From the NCBI GenBank assembly GCA_013289835.1, contig JABCZG010000006.1, forward strand, positions 62,001 through 126,000: DNA of 64,000 bases, read 5' to 3'. This DNA is from Acidobacteriota bacterium. Its GTDB lineage: Bacteria; Acidobacteriota; Terriglobia; Acidiferrales; UBA7541. This document shows positions 27,843 to 35,504 of the stretch, piece after piece; position 1 is the first letter of the stretch, and the number at the start of each line of letters is the position of its first letter. A model generated the notes under the pieces. The model was not told the origin of the DNA. It ran no database searches and saw only the letters and a list, made by a program, of their open reading frames with translations. Position numbers and translations under genes: made by a program.

Positions 27843-28823
27843 TTAGTGAAGGAAGAGTTCCAGCAGCCCATGCACAGAGGAAAGAATAGCCGGCCCAGCC
27901 AACAGTGTTGCCACGAGCGCAGCCATCGCAAAGCCTGCGCCCAACCTCAGCGACCGCGTCTGCGACGCCGGCCGGCCATTCACCGTTTCGAATTCCAGCA
28001 AGCGCTCGACTCTCGCCGCAAGATCACGGTCCTCGCCGACGAGCGACGTATGAAGAAATGACAGCCGCGGCCCCGCACCCATCCGCGCCACGCGCAACAG
28101 CGCTGATGCCAGCGAGACCGCGCGGTTCGAATCTCCCTGAACCGCCTCATCGTCCGCGGCCCACTCCGCAAACTTGGCCCAGGCCTCTTCGAGCGCCCCA
28201 TTCCCGCGAACAAACGGAATCGAATCGGGAACCATCAGCAAAAAGAGCCGCTTCAAATTGTCGCGCGAAACCCGATGCGCATTCTCGTGATGCACCGCTA
28301 CATCCAGTTGATCGGCCGAGAGCGCGCACAGCACGCCCCGCGAAACAATCAACCGCGGCCGCAATATTCCTGCCAGCGCCAGCAGCGGAGCATCTTTCTC
28401 GACCACCACCGCCCGCGAACTTTCTCTCGGCAAGTGATCCTCATGACCAGTTTCTTTCCAAATCCGCCGGCAACGAGATGCCACAACCAGCGCCCGCGAA
28501 ACGCGCCCCATCGCAACAAACCAACTCATCGCGCCCAAAACGACCAGCGCCAGGCAGCCCACTCCCACGCGCTCCGGCGTAGCCTGCGGTTCGAACCACA
28601 AGTAACTGGGAACACAAAGCCCCAGCACCGCGCCAATCCCCAGCGCAAACGGAAGAATTCGTATCCCAAACAGAAATCGAGCCGCAACTCGCGCTCGCAT
28701 CGTCCCCGCAACACGCATCGCCCCGCGCGAAGCCGCGGAAACGATCAAACCAGCACTCAAATTCACCACAAAAAACGAAGCCAGGCACAAACAAAACAGC
28801 CGCACCGCGTAAGGCGCAATCAT
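27843..28823 (-). CDS. M56 family membrane metallopeptidase (BlaR1/MecR1-like)
   Basis: This 326-aa integral membrane zinc protease probably senses a signal and inactivates the adjacent BlaI-type repressor. Hydrophobic helices appear near residues 5-30 (AVRLFCLCLASFFVVNLSAGLIV), 48-72 and 85-105; the zinc-binding HENAH motif is in LDVAVHHENAHRVSRDNL, after the conserved LSADQL. A further helix lies close to the C-terminus (GAGFAMAALVATLLAGPAIL). No extracellular penicillin-binding domain is present, so beta-lactam sensing is not implied. Its start overlaps the stop of the repressor gene by 4 bases, indicating coupled translation. Confidence 0.87.
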   Translation of the reverse strand: MIAPYAVRLFCLCLASFFVVNLSAGLIVSAASRGAMRVAGTMRARVAARFLFGIRILPFALGIGAVLGLCVPSYLWFEPQATPERVGVGCLALVVLGAMSWFVAMGRVSRALVVASRCRRIWKETGHEDHLPRESSRAVVVEKDAPLLALAGILRPRLIVSRGVLCALSADQLDVAVHHENAHRVSRDNLKRLFLLMVPDSIPFVRGNGALEEAWAKFAEWAADDEAVQGDSNRAVSLASALLRVARMGAGPRLSFLHTSLVGEDRDLAARVERLLEFETVNGRPASQTRSLRLGAGFAMAALVATLLAGPAILSSVHGLLELFLH

Positions 28824-29266
28824 GATGGCCCTCGCCGCGAAAGCTCCCTGCGCTTCGTTCGAATCTTCTTCTCCAGCTCATCCAGCAGCGCCGCGTCGTG
28901 CCCGCCCACCGCCTCCAAAAAAGACGAAACCAGCAGCTCCCGCGAAGGGTGCGGCCCCGCAAAAAAATTGGCCACCACATTTTCCGCCCGCTGAATTTCC
29001 CATTCCTGCCGCGTCATCCGCGCCGAATACACAAACGCCCGCTCCGGCATCCGCCGCTCCAGCAATCCCTTCTTAAACAAGCGGTCCAGCGTCGTCATCA
29101 CCGTCGTATACGCCAGCGGTCGCTCCAGCTCGCGCGCCACGTCGCGCACATTGCATTCCCCGCGCGCCCACAAAATTTCCATCAGCGCAAACTCCAGCCG
29201 CCCCAGCGAAAATCTTGCCTCCGCGCCCGCGCCCCGCCCAAATCGGTTTTTGAGAAATCGAATCAT
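28820..29266 (-). CDS. BlaI/MecI/CopY family transcriptional repressor
   Basis: The 148-aa protein has the winged-helix pattern of this family: FSLGRLEFALMEILWARGECNVRDVARELERPLAYTTVMTTLDRLFKKGLLERR, followed by the C-terminal dimer region (FVYSARMTRQEWEIQRAENVVANFF). The cleavage region recognised by M56 proteases usually lies in this C-terminal part. It is the first gene of a two-gene unit with the M56 protease. It probably represses its own operon and possibly the nearby TonB receptor. The first dozen residues (MIRFLKNRFGRGAGAE) are basic and not typical. Confidence 0.9.
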   Translation of the reverse strand: MIRFLKNRFGRGAGAEARFSLGRLEFALMEILWARGECNVRDVARELERPLAYTTVMTTLDRLFKKGLLERRMPERAFVYSARMTRQEWEIQRAENVVANFFAGPHPSRELLVSSFLEAVGGHDAALLDELEKKIRTKRRELSRRGPS

Positions 29267-29638
29267 GATCCAGTTTGTTTAGCAACCGCTCAGCAATTCG
29301 CGCAAGCGGCAGAGGGCATTCTACGCTCGCAACGGGCGCAAGAGAAATCCGAAATTCGCACCACGCGAGAATTCACGCAAAAAAGGAAGGGCGCGGCGGA
29401 GCAATCGTTATCGGAGAGATTCGATCACTCGCGCCGCGCGGTCTGATTTACTTCATTGATTGGCGGCCAACACCCGGTATATCCCGACAGACGCATGCGC
29501 CCTGCGCCCGGTTACAGTCCATTTGGCCGAAAACGATAAGAGTTGCGCCACAGCGCCCCCGGCCATAAAGTGGAAGGGGCGGCATAAAGCCCGCCCCTTC
29601 AATCATTTAGCCAATCAATCGTTCAGCCAATGGACCGT
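29267..29638. other. Intergenic region without a recognised gene
   Basis: This 372-bp stretch lies between the BlaI-type gene and the DUF6159-like gene. It has short overlapping open frames without ribosome binding sites or recognisable protein patterns. The only structured element is the palindrome at 29573-29600. Confidence 0.6.
29573..29600. repeat. Palindromic hairpin (10-bp stem, 8-base loop)
   Basis: GAAGGGGCGG pairs with CCGCCCCTTC around CATAAAGC. It lies 39 bases past the stop of the DUF6159-like gene in its reading direction. No T-run follows on either strand, so it may be a REP-like dispersed palindrome or a factor-dependent terminator. Confidence 0.5.
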
Positions 29639-30493
29639 CTAGCTCTTCGGCGCCCAAGCCGCCGCCACCAAGTCATGATCAAACGCCGGCGGCACCTGCT
29701 TGAAGCACGCATACCGGTACAGCGCCGCGTTGAACACCCCCTGCGCCGCCGACATGAACACCGACAGCACCAGGAAGTACAGGATCATCAGCGCCAACCC
29801 GAACAGCATGCCCTTGATCCCGCCCAAGAACATCAGCGCGATCCACAACCCAATCCCCGGCAGCATCAGCACCAGCGACACCAGGCTCAGGCTGAACCCG
29901 CCGATGACCTTCTCTCCCCACGTGTCGCGGAAGAGCTTCGCCGACCGCTTCACCGCCTCAATCGGCGTCAAGTCCTCAAACGCCAGCACCGGTACCACGA
30001 AGTAGCACGCCAGCGTCCAGGCCACGCCAATAATCCGCATGATGATGCTCCCGATGAAGCCCATGCGTCGTTCCAGCGTCCGCAGGATCATCCCCACCGT
30101 CGCCGCCACCAGCGCCCATTGCAGAATCGTGCCCTTGCGCGCCCACGCTAGCTCCATGCCGTCGCGGAACGTCCAGCTTCCGCCCATCAACCGGCTATTG
30201 GCCACGCCCACCAGCGCCACGTTGAAAAACACCATGATGAAGTAGTTCGCCACGTACAGCGTGAACATCCCTAGCAGGAACACCGGCGACTGGTTCGGCT
30301 GGAACCGTTCGCCCGCCGCCAGCGCCGCGGCTCGCATCGGCAGCATCATAATCGTCCCGCCGGTGGCAATCACCGCCGTCACGATCAGGCAGCTGACCGC
30401 CGAAAGCACCGGAAACAGCATCAATTCCTTGTCCGACCGCAGAATCGCAAAGCTCTGCTTCACCAGCTCCCAACTACGAGAGAACTTGCCCAT
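29639..30493 (-). CDS. DUF6159-like integral membrane protein
   Basis: The 284-aa membrane protein starts MGKFSRSWELVKQSFAILRSDKELMLFPVLSA, an opening shared by a family of uncharacterised multi-pass proteins annotated DUF6159. About six helices can be seen: near 28-48, 75-98, 128-145, 150-172, 205-228 and 230-255. The conserved segment LTPIEAVKRSAKLFRDTWGEKVIGGFSLSLVSLVLMLPGIG is typical. No function has been established and there is no informative neighbour. The gene stands alone on the minus strand with a hairpin after its stop codon. Confidence 0.75.
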   Translation of the reverse strand: MGKFSRSWELVKQSFAILRSDKELMLFPVLSAVSCLIVTAVIATGGTIMMLPMRAAALAAGERFQPNQSPVFLLGMFTLYVANYFIMVFFNVALVGVANSRLMGGSWTFRDGMELAWARKGTILQWALVAATVGMILRTLERRMGFIGSIIMRIIGVAWTLACYFVVPVLAFEDLTPIEAVKRSAKLFRDTWGEKVIGGFSLSLVSLVLMLPGIGLWIALMFLGGIKGMLFGLALMILYFLVLSVFMSAAQGVFNAALYRYACFKQVPPAFDHDLVAAAWAPKS

Positions 30494-30775
30494 CGCACCC
30501 TCCTACGATGCCCAAGACGTTCGTAATCTGGCCTGCCCCTATCCTGCGAAAAACTTTTGCTCGCCCCAATAGTACGCCAGATGCACGTCCTTCGGACAGG
30601 TAACCGCCCGCCCGGGCAAAAAAGCGGGCCTCACCCTCATGCAACGCCAACGCGACGATGACGACATGCACGTAGACCTAACCCGCGAACTCCTCGCCGG
30701 CCTCGGCAAGTCCCCCCAACCCGTAAGCGACGCGCCCCGCTCCGAGTGAAAGTGCGGTGCTGGTGAACGGTGATG

Positions 30776-31072
30776 TCAAACCAACTGGATCATCACGCGG
30801 CGGCCGACCATCGCGGCGGCGCGTTGCAGGCTGGAAAGGGTGATGTCGTTCTTCGGATTAAGGAGGCGGTCCACTTGCGTGCGGCTGGTCTTGAGCAGCG
30901 TGGCCATTTTGTTCTTGGAGATTTTCTGTTTCCGCATGGCCTCGTCGAGCTGCCAGGCGACGACTTCTTTGATGGACTGCGCCTGGGCTTCTTCGAAGAT
31001 GCCCTCTTCCTTCAGAAAATCGTCAGTGCCCGAACCCATGTGCTTTCTCCGATTCTTGCGCATCTTAGTCAT
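30776..31072 (-). CDS. XRE-family helix-turn-helix regulator (orphan antitoxin-like)
   Basis: The 98-aa protein has the segment DDFLKEEGIFEEAQAQSIKEVVAWQLDEAMRKQKISKNKMATLLKTSRTQVDRLLNPKNDITLSSLQRAAAMVGRRVMIQL, a Cro/CI-type HTH resembling HigA-like antitoxins. ATG 31072 is supported by GAGGTG (complement of 31078-31083) 5 bases ahead; the much longer open frame upstream is not coding. No toxin gene (HigB/RelE) is visible next to it, so it appears to be an orphan. Inverted repeats just upstream (31088-31118) could be its operator. Confidence 0.75.
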   Translation of the reverse strand: MTKMRKNRRKHMGSGTDDFLKEEGIFEEAQAQSIKEVVAWQLDEAMRKQKISKNKMATLLKTSRTQVDRLLNPKNDITLSSLQRAAAMVGRRVMIQLV

Positions 31073-31087
31073 CGGTGCACCTCTTAT

Positions 31088-31118
31088 GGTACAGGCGTAC
31101 CGCGCGAGGTACAAGTAC
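31088..31118. promoter_or_regulatory. Inverted GTAC repeats upstream of the XRE regulator
   Basis: GGTAC-AGGC-GTACC (31088-31101) is followed by GTAC-AA-GTAC (31109-31118), starting 15 bases from the regulator's start codon. Position and symmetry suggest an autoregulatory operator; binding is inferred. Confidence 0.4.
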
Positions 31119-31200
31119 GGCGTTACGGGAAATCCGTGGGTGCCCATACGCGGGTTTTGCGTGTGGGGGTTTTGACTTTGATTCGACGCTCGCGAAGGCG

Positions 31201-31695
31201 TTATTGGGATTTCGGTGGGACGTAAAAATCGACGAGGTTTCCGTCGGGGTCGCGGAAGTAGATGGAACGAGTGCCCCAAGGCTGCGTGGTCGGCGGCTTG
31301 ACCCACGTCTTTACGAGGCTCTGAAGCCGGGCGAATTCCTGATCGACGTCGGCAACCTGGAATTCCAGGATGACGCCCTTGTTCATCGCCGCTTGGGCGG
31401 ATCCAGGAATGTATTTTTCCTGGGCGTCAGCCGAGAAGATCGCAAGCACACCAGCGCCGGTGTGAAATTCGGCGTACGTTTCGCCGGACCTCTGGGCTTT
31501 GAGCACCAAGGCCGTTTCGTAAAACTGAACAAGCTCGTTCACGTTGTTTGTAATCAAGCAGGTATTTACGAGTCGCGGCACGTGGTCCGTGTCCGCGGGA
31601 GGACGGCTGACCGTTCCGCGAAAACTCGCCGACCATGCGGCGGTGGTCACGGCCAAACCAATTGTCAGCAACCACAAACGGGGCGTTCTCTTCAT
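31201..31695 (-). CDS. Exported VOC family protein
   Basis: This 164-aa protein starts at ATG 31695 and carries a signal peptide (MKRTPRLWLLTIGLAVTTAAWSASFRG). The rest is one vicinal oxygen chelate domain: VNTCLITNNVNELVQFYETALVLKAQ, AEFHTGAGVLAIF, GVILEFQVADVDQEFARLQSLV and SIYFRDPDGNLVDFYVPP. Export of a VOC protein is unusual since most are cytoplasmic enzymes; the periplasmic substrate is unknown. The in-frame extension upstream to 31740 lacks supporting signals. Confidence 0.78.
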   Translation of the reverse strand: MKRTPRLWLLTIGLAVTTAAWSASFRGTVSRPPADTDHVPRLVNTCLITNNVNELVQFYETALVLKAQRSGETYAEFHTGAGVLAIFSADAQEKYIPGSAQAAMNKGVILEFQVADVDQEFARLQSLVKTWVKPPTTQPWGTRSIYFRDPDGNLVDFYVPPKSQ

Positions 31696-31930
31696 GGTTT
31701 GCTCCCGGACTCGGCAGGATTGATGCGCTGCCAAGTCCAATGACCCAGGCTATTCGTCAGATTAGACGGTCGAAGGCGGTTCTCAGGTGACCTATGTATC
31801 GGGTCTATCGGGCTTGCGCGATCCAGGAAACTCCATTACGCTGGCCAAGTTGCCAGCGGTTGGCTCCCCACCTCGCCCGCCCGCGGTCGTTCCGGCTGCG
31901 ATTCAAATTCTCGTCAACGAAGGGTGGCGT

Positions 31931-32233
31931 ATGACGCGCGGAAACACTTGGGCCATACTTGCTGTGGCGGCAGCGCTGAGTCTGCCGTTCACGGCCTGCA
32001 AGGACACACAAACTCTGCAAGAGAACGAGCGCTTGAAGACCCAGGTGGCGGAACTCCAGAAAGAGAACGGCCAAATGGGAAACGAAATCGAAACTGTCGC
32101 CGCCGCCCGCGATGCATTGACAAAAGAGAACGAAACCCTGAAAGCCCAGTTGAAGGCCCGGAAAACAAAGCACTCCGGCAAAAAAGCGGCAAGCAAGAAA
32201 CGCCGCCAGAGCCAAAGTTCACAGCAGCCATAA
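31931..32233 (+). CDS. Small coiled-coil lipoprotein
   Basis: The 100-aa product starts at ATG 31931 with AAGGGTGG just ahead. It has a lipoprotein signal (MTRGNTWAILAVAAALSLPFTAC) with the lipobox ending in Cys, then an alpha-helical heptad region (TLQENERLKTQVAELQKENGQMGNEIETVAAARDALTKENETLKAQLKARK), and a basic Lys/Ser-rich tail. It resembles small murein-associated lipoproteins in layout but not in recognisable sequence. Upstream in-frame codons from 31787 look non-coding. A small conserved-looking ORF follows at 32292. Confidence 0.65.
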   Translation: MTRGNTWAILAVAAALSLPFTACKDTQTLQENERLKTQVAELQKENGQMGNEIETVAAARDALTKENETLKAQLKARKTKHSGKKAASKKRRQSQSSQQP

Positions 32234-32291
32234 GACGCGCACCGCGCGAACCGGTTTCCAGAATCATTCTCACAAAAGGGAGGAATAGGGC

Positions 32292-32531
32292 ATGAAAACG
32301 TTTGAGGTGCAATTTCGTTATCAAGATCGAACTGCAGCAACTGTGGAATCGACCGTAAAAGTGGAGGCCTCGAGTCTTCCCGGAGGCGTCGGTAAAGCCG
32401 TCCGCGAGTTCGTCAAAAGCTTGGACCGCAAGCAGCGATTCGATATGAACAAGAATGGTCTCGAAATCAAGGCCAAGTCCGTCGACGCGACAGCCGAGGC
32501 CCCGGCATCCGCGGGAGCCGCTGCTCATTGA
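32292..32531 (+). CDS. Small hypothetical protein
   Basis: The 79-aa protein begins MKTFEVQFRYQDRTAATVESTVKVEASSLPGGVGKAVREFVKSLDRKQRFDMNKNGLEIKAKSVDA, with a beta-alpha-beta look and an Ala-rich tail. GGGAGGAATAGGGC precedes the ATG, a good ribosome binding site. It lies 58 bases after the small lipoprotein on the same strand, so the two may share a transcript. I recognise no family. Confidence 0.65.
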   Translation: MKTFEVQFRYQDRTAATVESTVKVEASSLPGGVGKAVREFVKSLDRKQRFDMNKNGLEIKAKSVDATAEAPASAGAAAH

Positions 32532-32561
32532 ACTAGGGAGCCTAGGGTGCTCGCGAGTCCG

Positions 32562-32588
32562 TACACCAAATTCCTAAGAAATGGTGTA
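32562..32588 (+). promoter_or_regulatory. Inverted repeat and promoter at vapB
   Basis: TACACCA (32562-32568) is mirrored by TGGTGTA (32582-32588) around a 13-base spacer that also contains TTC-N4-GAA. The right arm overlaps a possible -10 element TATCCT at 32587-32592, only 6 bases before the vapB ATG (32599). A VapB RHH dimer could repress from here. Confidence 0.5.
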
Positions 32589-32598
32589 TCCTTTTTGT

Positions 32599-32805
32599 AT
32601 GGGCAGAACGAACATTGTGATTGACGAAAAGCTGGTGCGCAAAGCACGCAAGCTCACGCGGCTGAAAACGAAGCGAGAGATCGTGGACGCAGCGCTGGAG
32701 CTACTGGTGCGTTCGGAGAGCCGCAAGGGCATCCTTCGCCATTTCGGGACGGGGATCTGGAAGGGCGACTTGAAAGCAATGCGGAGGAACCGCGCCCGGC
32801 CCTAA
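32599..32805 (+). CDS. vapB: VapB-type antitoxin
   Basis: The 68-aa protein reads MGRTNIVIDEKLVRKARKLTRLKTKREIVDAALELLVR, the RHH/AbrB-like VapB2 type (DUF2191-like), followed by SESRKGILRHFGTGIWKGDLKAMRRNRARP, which matches the toxin-binding end. ATG 32599 is favoured because it aligns with the family start; no Shine-Dalgarno is visible and the transcript may be nearly leaderless. It is followed 27 bases later by a PIN toxin gene and preceded by an inverted repeat. Confidence 0.85.
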   Translation: MGRTNIVIDEKLVRKARKLTRLKTKREIVDAALELLVRSESRKGILRHFGTGIWKGDLKAMRRNRARP

Positions 32806-32832
32806 GAAATCCGGTCCGCAGAAAATCGCTGG

Positions 32833-33231
32833 ATGATCCTGGTGGATAGCTCGATCTGGATTGATTTTTTCAGTTCTGCGCCGGGCCGCGCAGGGAATGA
32901 GTTGCGGCGAATGATCGAAGACGCCGAACCGTTCGCGCTGACCGGCGTGGTGGTGGCCGAGATTCTTCAAGGCCTCACACGCGACGTGAGCCGGATCGAG
33001 CACTATCTTTCGCAGTGGGAATTGCTGGAGCCGCGCGGCTTCCGCACGTATCGCGAAGCGGCGGCGATTTTCCGGCTGGGGCGCGGCAAAGGCGTGAGCC
33101 TGACGACTATTGATGTGCTCATCGCCGCGATTGCGCTGGAACATCGCGCCAGCGTGTTCACTCTGGACAAGGATTTCTCGCGCATCGCCCGCTTGACCGG
33201 GCTTGCTCTGTATCCGTTGGCGGCGCCGTAA
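32833..33231 (+). CDS. vapC: VapC-type PIN-domain toxin
   Basis: The 132-aa ribonuclease-type toxin starts MILVDSSIWIDFFSS with the first PIN Asp, and has FALTGVVVAEILQGL (Glu), LTTIDVLIAAIALEH (Asp) and FTLDKDFSRIAR (Asp). All expected active-site acids are present. It follows vapB in the same direction and ends facing an S9 peptidase across a hairpin at 33250-33269. The cellular RNA target is not known. This module is unrelated in sequence to the FitAB-like pair at 17284-17963. Confidence 0.9.
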   Translation: MILVDSSIWIDFFSSAPGRAGNELRRMIEDAEPFALTGVVVAEILQGLTRDVSRIEHYLSQWELLEPRGFRTYREAAAIFRLGRGKGVSLTTIDVLIAAIALEHRASVFTLDKDFSRIARLTGLALYPLAAP

Positions 33232-33249
33232 GGTCTCTGTCTCGAGTAG

Positions 33250-33269
33250 GGGCACGATAAATCGTGCCC
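33250..33269. terminator. Bidirectional hairpin between convergent genes
   Basis: GGGCACGAT pairs with ATCGTGCCC around AA. It lies between the stop of vapC and the stop of the convergent S9 peptidase. T-rich sequence (TCTCTT) follows on the plus side. It could also be a dispersed palindromic repeat. Confidence 0.55.
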
Positions 33270-33289
33270 TCTCTTGCTAGGGCGAGTTG

Positions 33290-35341
33290 CTAGCGTAAAT
33301 GCCCATCGAACCAGGCCACGGTGCGGCGAATGCGGTCGCGTTGGTGGGCGGGGCTGGAGAAATGGTGGCCTTCGTGTTCGTAGACGACGAGTTGGGTTTC
33401 GACGCCGAGCGTTTTCAGGGCGTGCCAGAATTCGTAGGATTGCGGCGTGGGGCATTCGCCGTCGCTGTCGCCGACGATCACGAGCGTGGGCGTTTTCGCG
33501 TTTTTGATGAAAGTGATGGGTGAGCTTTTGGCGTAGACGTCGGGATCGTCGTAGACGGATTTGCCGAAGAACGGAATCATCCACTGATCGATTTGGTTTT
33601 CGCCGTAGTAGCTGAGGAAGTTGGCGAGGCCAGCGCCGGCCATGGCGGCTTTGAAGCGATTGGTTTGCGTGATGCCCCACATGGTCATGTAGCCGCCGTA
33701 ACTCCAACCGGTGAGGCCGAGACGATTTGGATCGATGGGAGCGACGCGGAGAGCTTCGTCCACGCCGGCCAGGATGTCGCGAAAATCGCCGTAGCCGAAA
33801 TCGCGGACGTTGGCGCGCGTAAAGGCTTCGCCCTGGCCGAAGCTGCCGCGCGGATTGGGATGCAGAACGAAATATCCCGCGCCCGCAAGAGCCGTTGAGA
33901 AATCCCAGGAATCGGGCCAGCCGGATTGCACGGCGGCGCCGGGTCCACCGTGGACGACGACGATCATGGGATATTTTTTCGCGGGATCGAAATCGCGCGG
34001 ATAGAGAAGCCAGCCCTGGATGTCGTAACCGTCGTTTTTCCAGGAGATGCTCTTCGCTTCGCCCCACGCGGGTTTCACAGCGTTGCGATGCGAAATTTGT
34101 TTCCAGTGGCCGATCTGGCCGGCCCAAACTTCGGGAGGCGTGCCGAACGCGCTGCGCACGGCGGCCGCGGTGCTGCCGTCACTGGCGACGGAAATGTTTG
34201 TTCCCCACAGGCCCGCCGTGAGTGAGCCTTCATCCTGAAAGAGCGGCGCGATGGAGCCGCTGGCATGATCCACGGTAGAAATGGCAGCGTCCCCGCCAAT
34301 AAATTCCCCAAAAAGAATTTCCCCTTGCGCGGTCCACGTTAGCCAACTTGCAGAAGATTTTCGTTCCGGCGTGAGATTCGTCGCGTCGCCGCCGGTCGCA
34401 GCAATCGTGTAGATGTCGCCGCCGACGGAGGGTTCATCGCTCATGAGCCCAGCGATGAACGCGATGCGTTTACCGTCCGGCGACCACGCCGGATTGGCGA
34501 TTTGCAGCGGCGGCTTGTACACGGACTTCATCATGCCAAGCGGCCCGGCGTCGAGCGTGTAGAGTTGCGCGATGTACCAGTTGTCGTCGCCATTGCCCGG
34601 CGCGGCAGTGACCGCGAACCGCGCCCCATCGGGCGACCAGTCGAATTCGTAGACGTACATGTCGGCGGGAGAGATTTGGCGGAAGTCGCCGGTGGCGAGA
34701 TCGACGAGAGCGAGGCGCTGTTCGAAATAGGAGTCCTTGATTTCGCCGGTGGCGGGAGTTTCGGCGACGAGCGGCCCGGCCGCGCGCGTGGCGTTTTCAG
34801 TGAAGAGGACGGCGATGGTTTTGCCGTCTGGGGACCACGCCGGCGAGGCGAGGAGACCTTTTACGTTGGTGAGTTTTTTGGCGGGGCCTCCCGCGGCGGC
34901 AGCGACGTAGAGCTGAAGCTGGCCGGGCTTCGCGGCGTCGGAGAGAAAAGCGATTTGCTTGCTGTCGCGGGACCAGGCGACGCTGCCTTCGGCGCGCGCA
35001 GCGTTGACAGTTGCGGCGGAGAGACGTTTTGGCGGGGCGGTGGCGTCGGTGTCGACGATGAAAATGGCGGTGTTGCCGTCGGGGGCGCCGTCTTTGCCAA
35101 CGAGGGTTTCGACCCAGGCGATTTTTTTTGCGTCGGGGGAGATGGCGGTCTGTTCGAAACGGCGGGCGGCGAACATGGTGTTGATGACTTCGTCGAGAGG
35201 AGTGGCGGGTTTGGGAGTTGCGGCGGTTAAAGTTTTTTTCGCGGCGTGCTGCGGAGAATTTTTCTGTTGTGCCAACAGAGTGATTTGAGCGCAGAAGGAG
35301 AAACAGAATGCGCATGCGACGAAGCGTTTCGACAATTGCAT
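33290..35341 (-). CDS. Secreted S9 family peptidase
   Basis: This is the fourth S9 serine peptidase of the window, 683 aa from ATG 35341 with signal peptide MQLSKRFVACAFCFSFCAQITLLAQQ. An open extension to 35419 has no ribosome binding site. The N-terminal propeller has repeated WSPDGK motifs; the catalytic domain has YPMIVVVHGGPGAAVQSGWPDSWDF, GLTGWSYGGYMTMWG (Ser), IVGDSDGECPTPQSYEF (Asp) and YEHEGHHFSSPAHQ (His). It resembles the first peptidase at 149-2230 in layout. It is divergent from the aminotransferase at 35505 and convergent with vapC. Confidence 0.9.
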   Translation of the reverse strand: MQLSKRFVACAFCFSFCAQITLLAQQKNSPQHAAKKTLTAATPKPATPLDEVINTMFAARRFEQTAISPDAKKIAWVETLVGKDGAPDGNTAIFIVDTDATAPPKRLSAATVNAARAEGSVAWSRDSKQIAFLSDAAKPGQLQLYVAAAAGGPAKKLTNVKGLLASPAWSPDGKTIAVLFTENATRAAGPLVAETPATGEIKDSYFEQRLALVDLATGDFRQISPADMYVYEFDWSPDGARFAVTAAPGNGDDNWYIAQLYTLDAGPLGMMKSVYKPPLQIANPAWSPDGKRIAFIAGLMSDEPSVGGDIYTIAATGGDATNLTPERKSSASWLTWTAQGEILFGEFIGGDAAISTVDHASGSIAPLFQDEGSLTAGLWGTNISVASDGSTAAAVRSAFGTPPEVWAGQIGHWKQISHRNAVKPAWGEAKSISWKNDGYDIQGWLLYPRDFDPAKKYPMIVVVHGGPGAAVQSGWPDSWDFSTALAGAGYFVLHPNPRGSFGQGEAFTRANVRDFGYGDFRDILAGVDEALRVAPIDPNRLGLTGWSYGGYMTMWGITQTNRFKAAMAGAGLANFLSYYGENQIDQWMIPFFGKSVYDDPDVYAKSSPITFIKNAKTPTLVIVGDSDGECPTPQSYEFWHALKTLGVETQLVVYEHEGHHFSSPAHQRDRIRRTVAWFDGHLR

Positions 35342-35504
35342 GGGTACCGGCCTTTCGAATGGGAATGGCGCCGCGCAAAGATAGAACGAGAGGCGATTTG
35401 CTGCAAGCTTTTGCGACACGAATGTGGATTGTTGTGGCGGGGGATGGCGCGTAGAATTCGCGCAGCGATGTTTGCGAGTGGAATTGAGTGGGCTTGTGGA
35501 GGGA

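Noticed and set aside
30639..30749. 36-codon plus-strand ORF with an acidic start (MQRQRDDDDMHVDLTRELL)
   Set aside because: Too short, no ribosome binding site, and no recognisable pattern.
33003..34127. 374-codon minus-strand frame overlapping vapC and the S9 peptidase
   Set aside because: Arg/Ser-rich shadow in another frame of the S9 gene, with no family resemblance.
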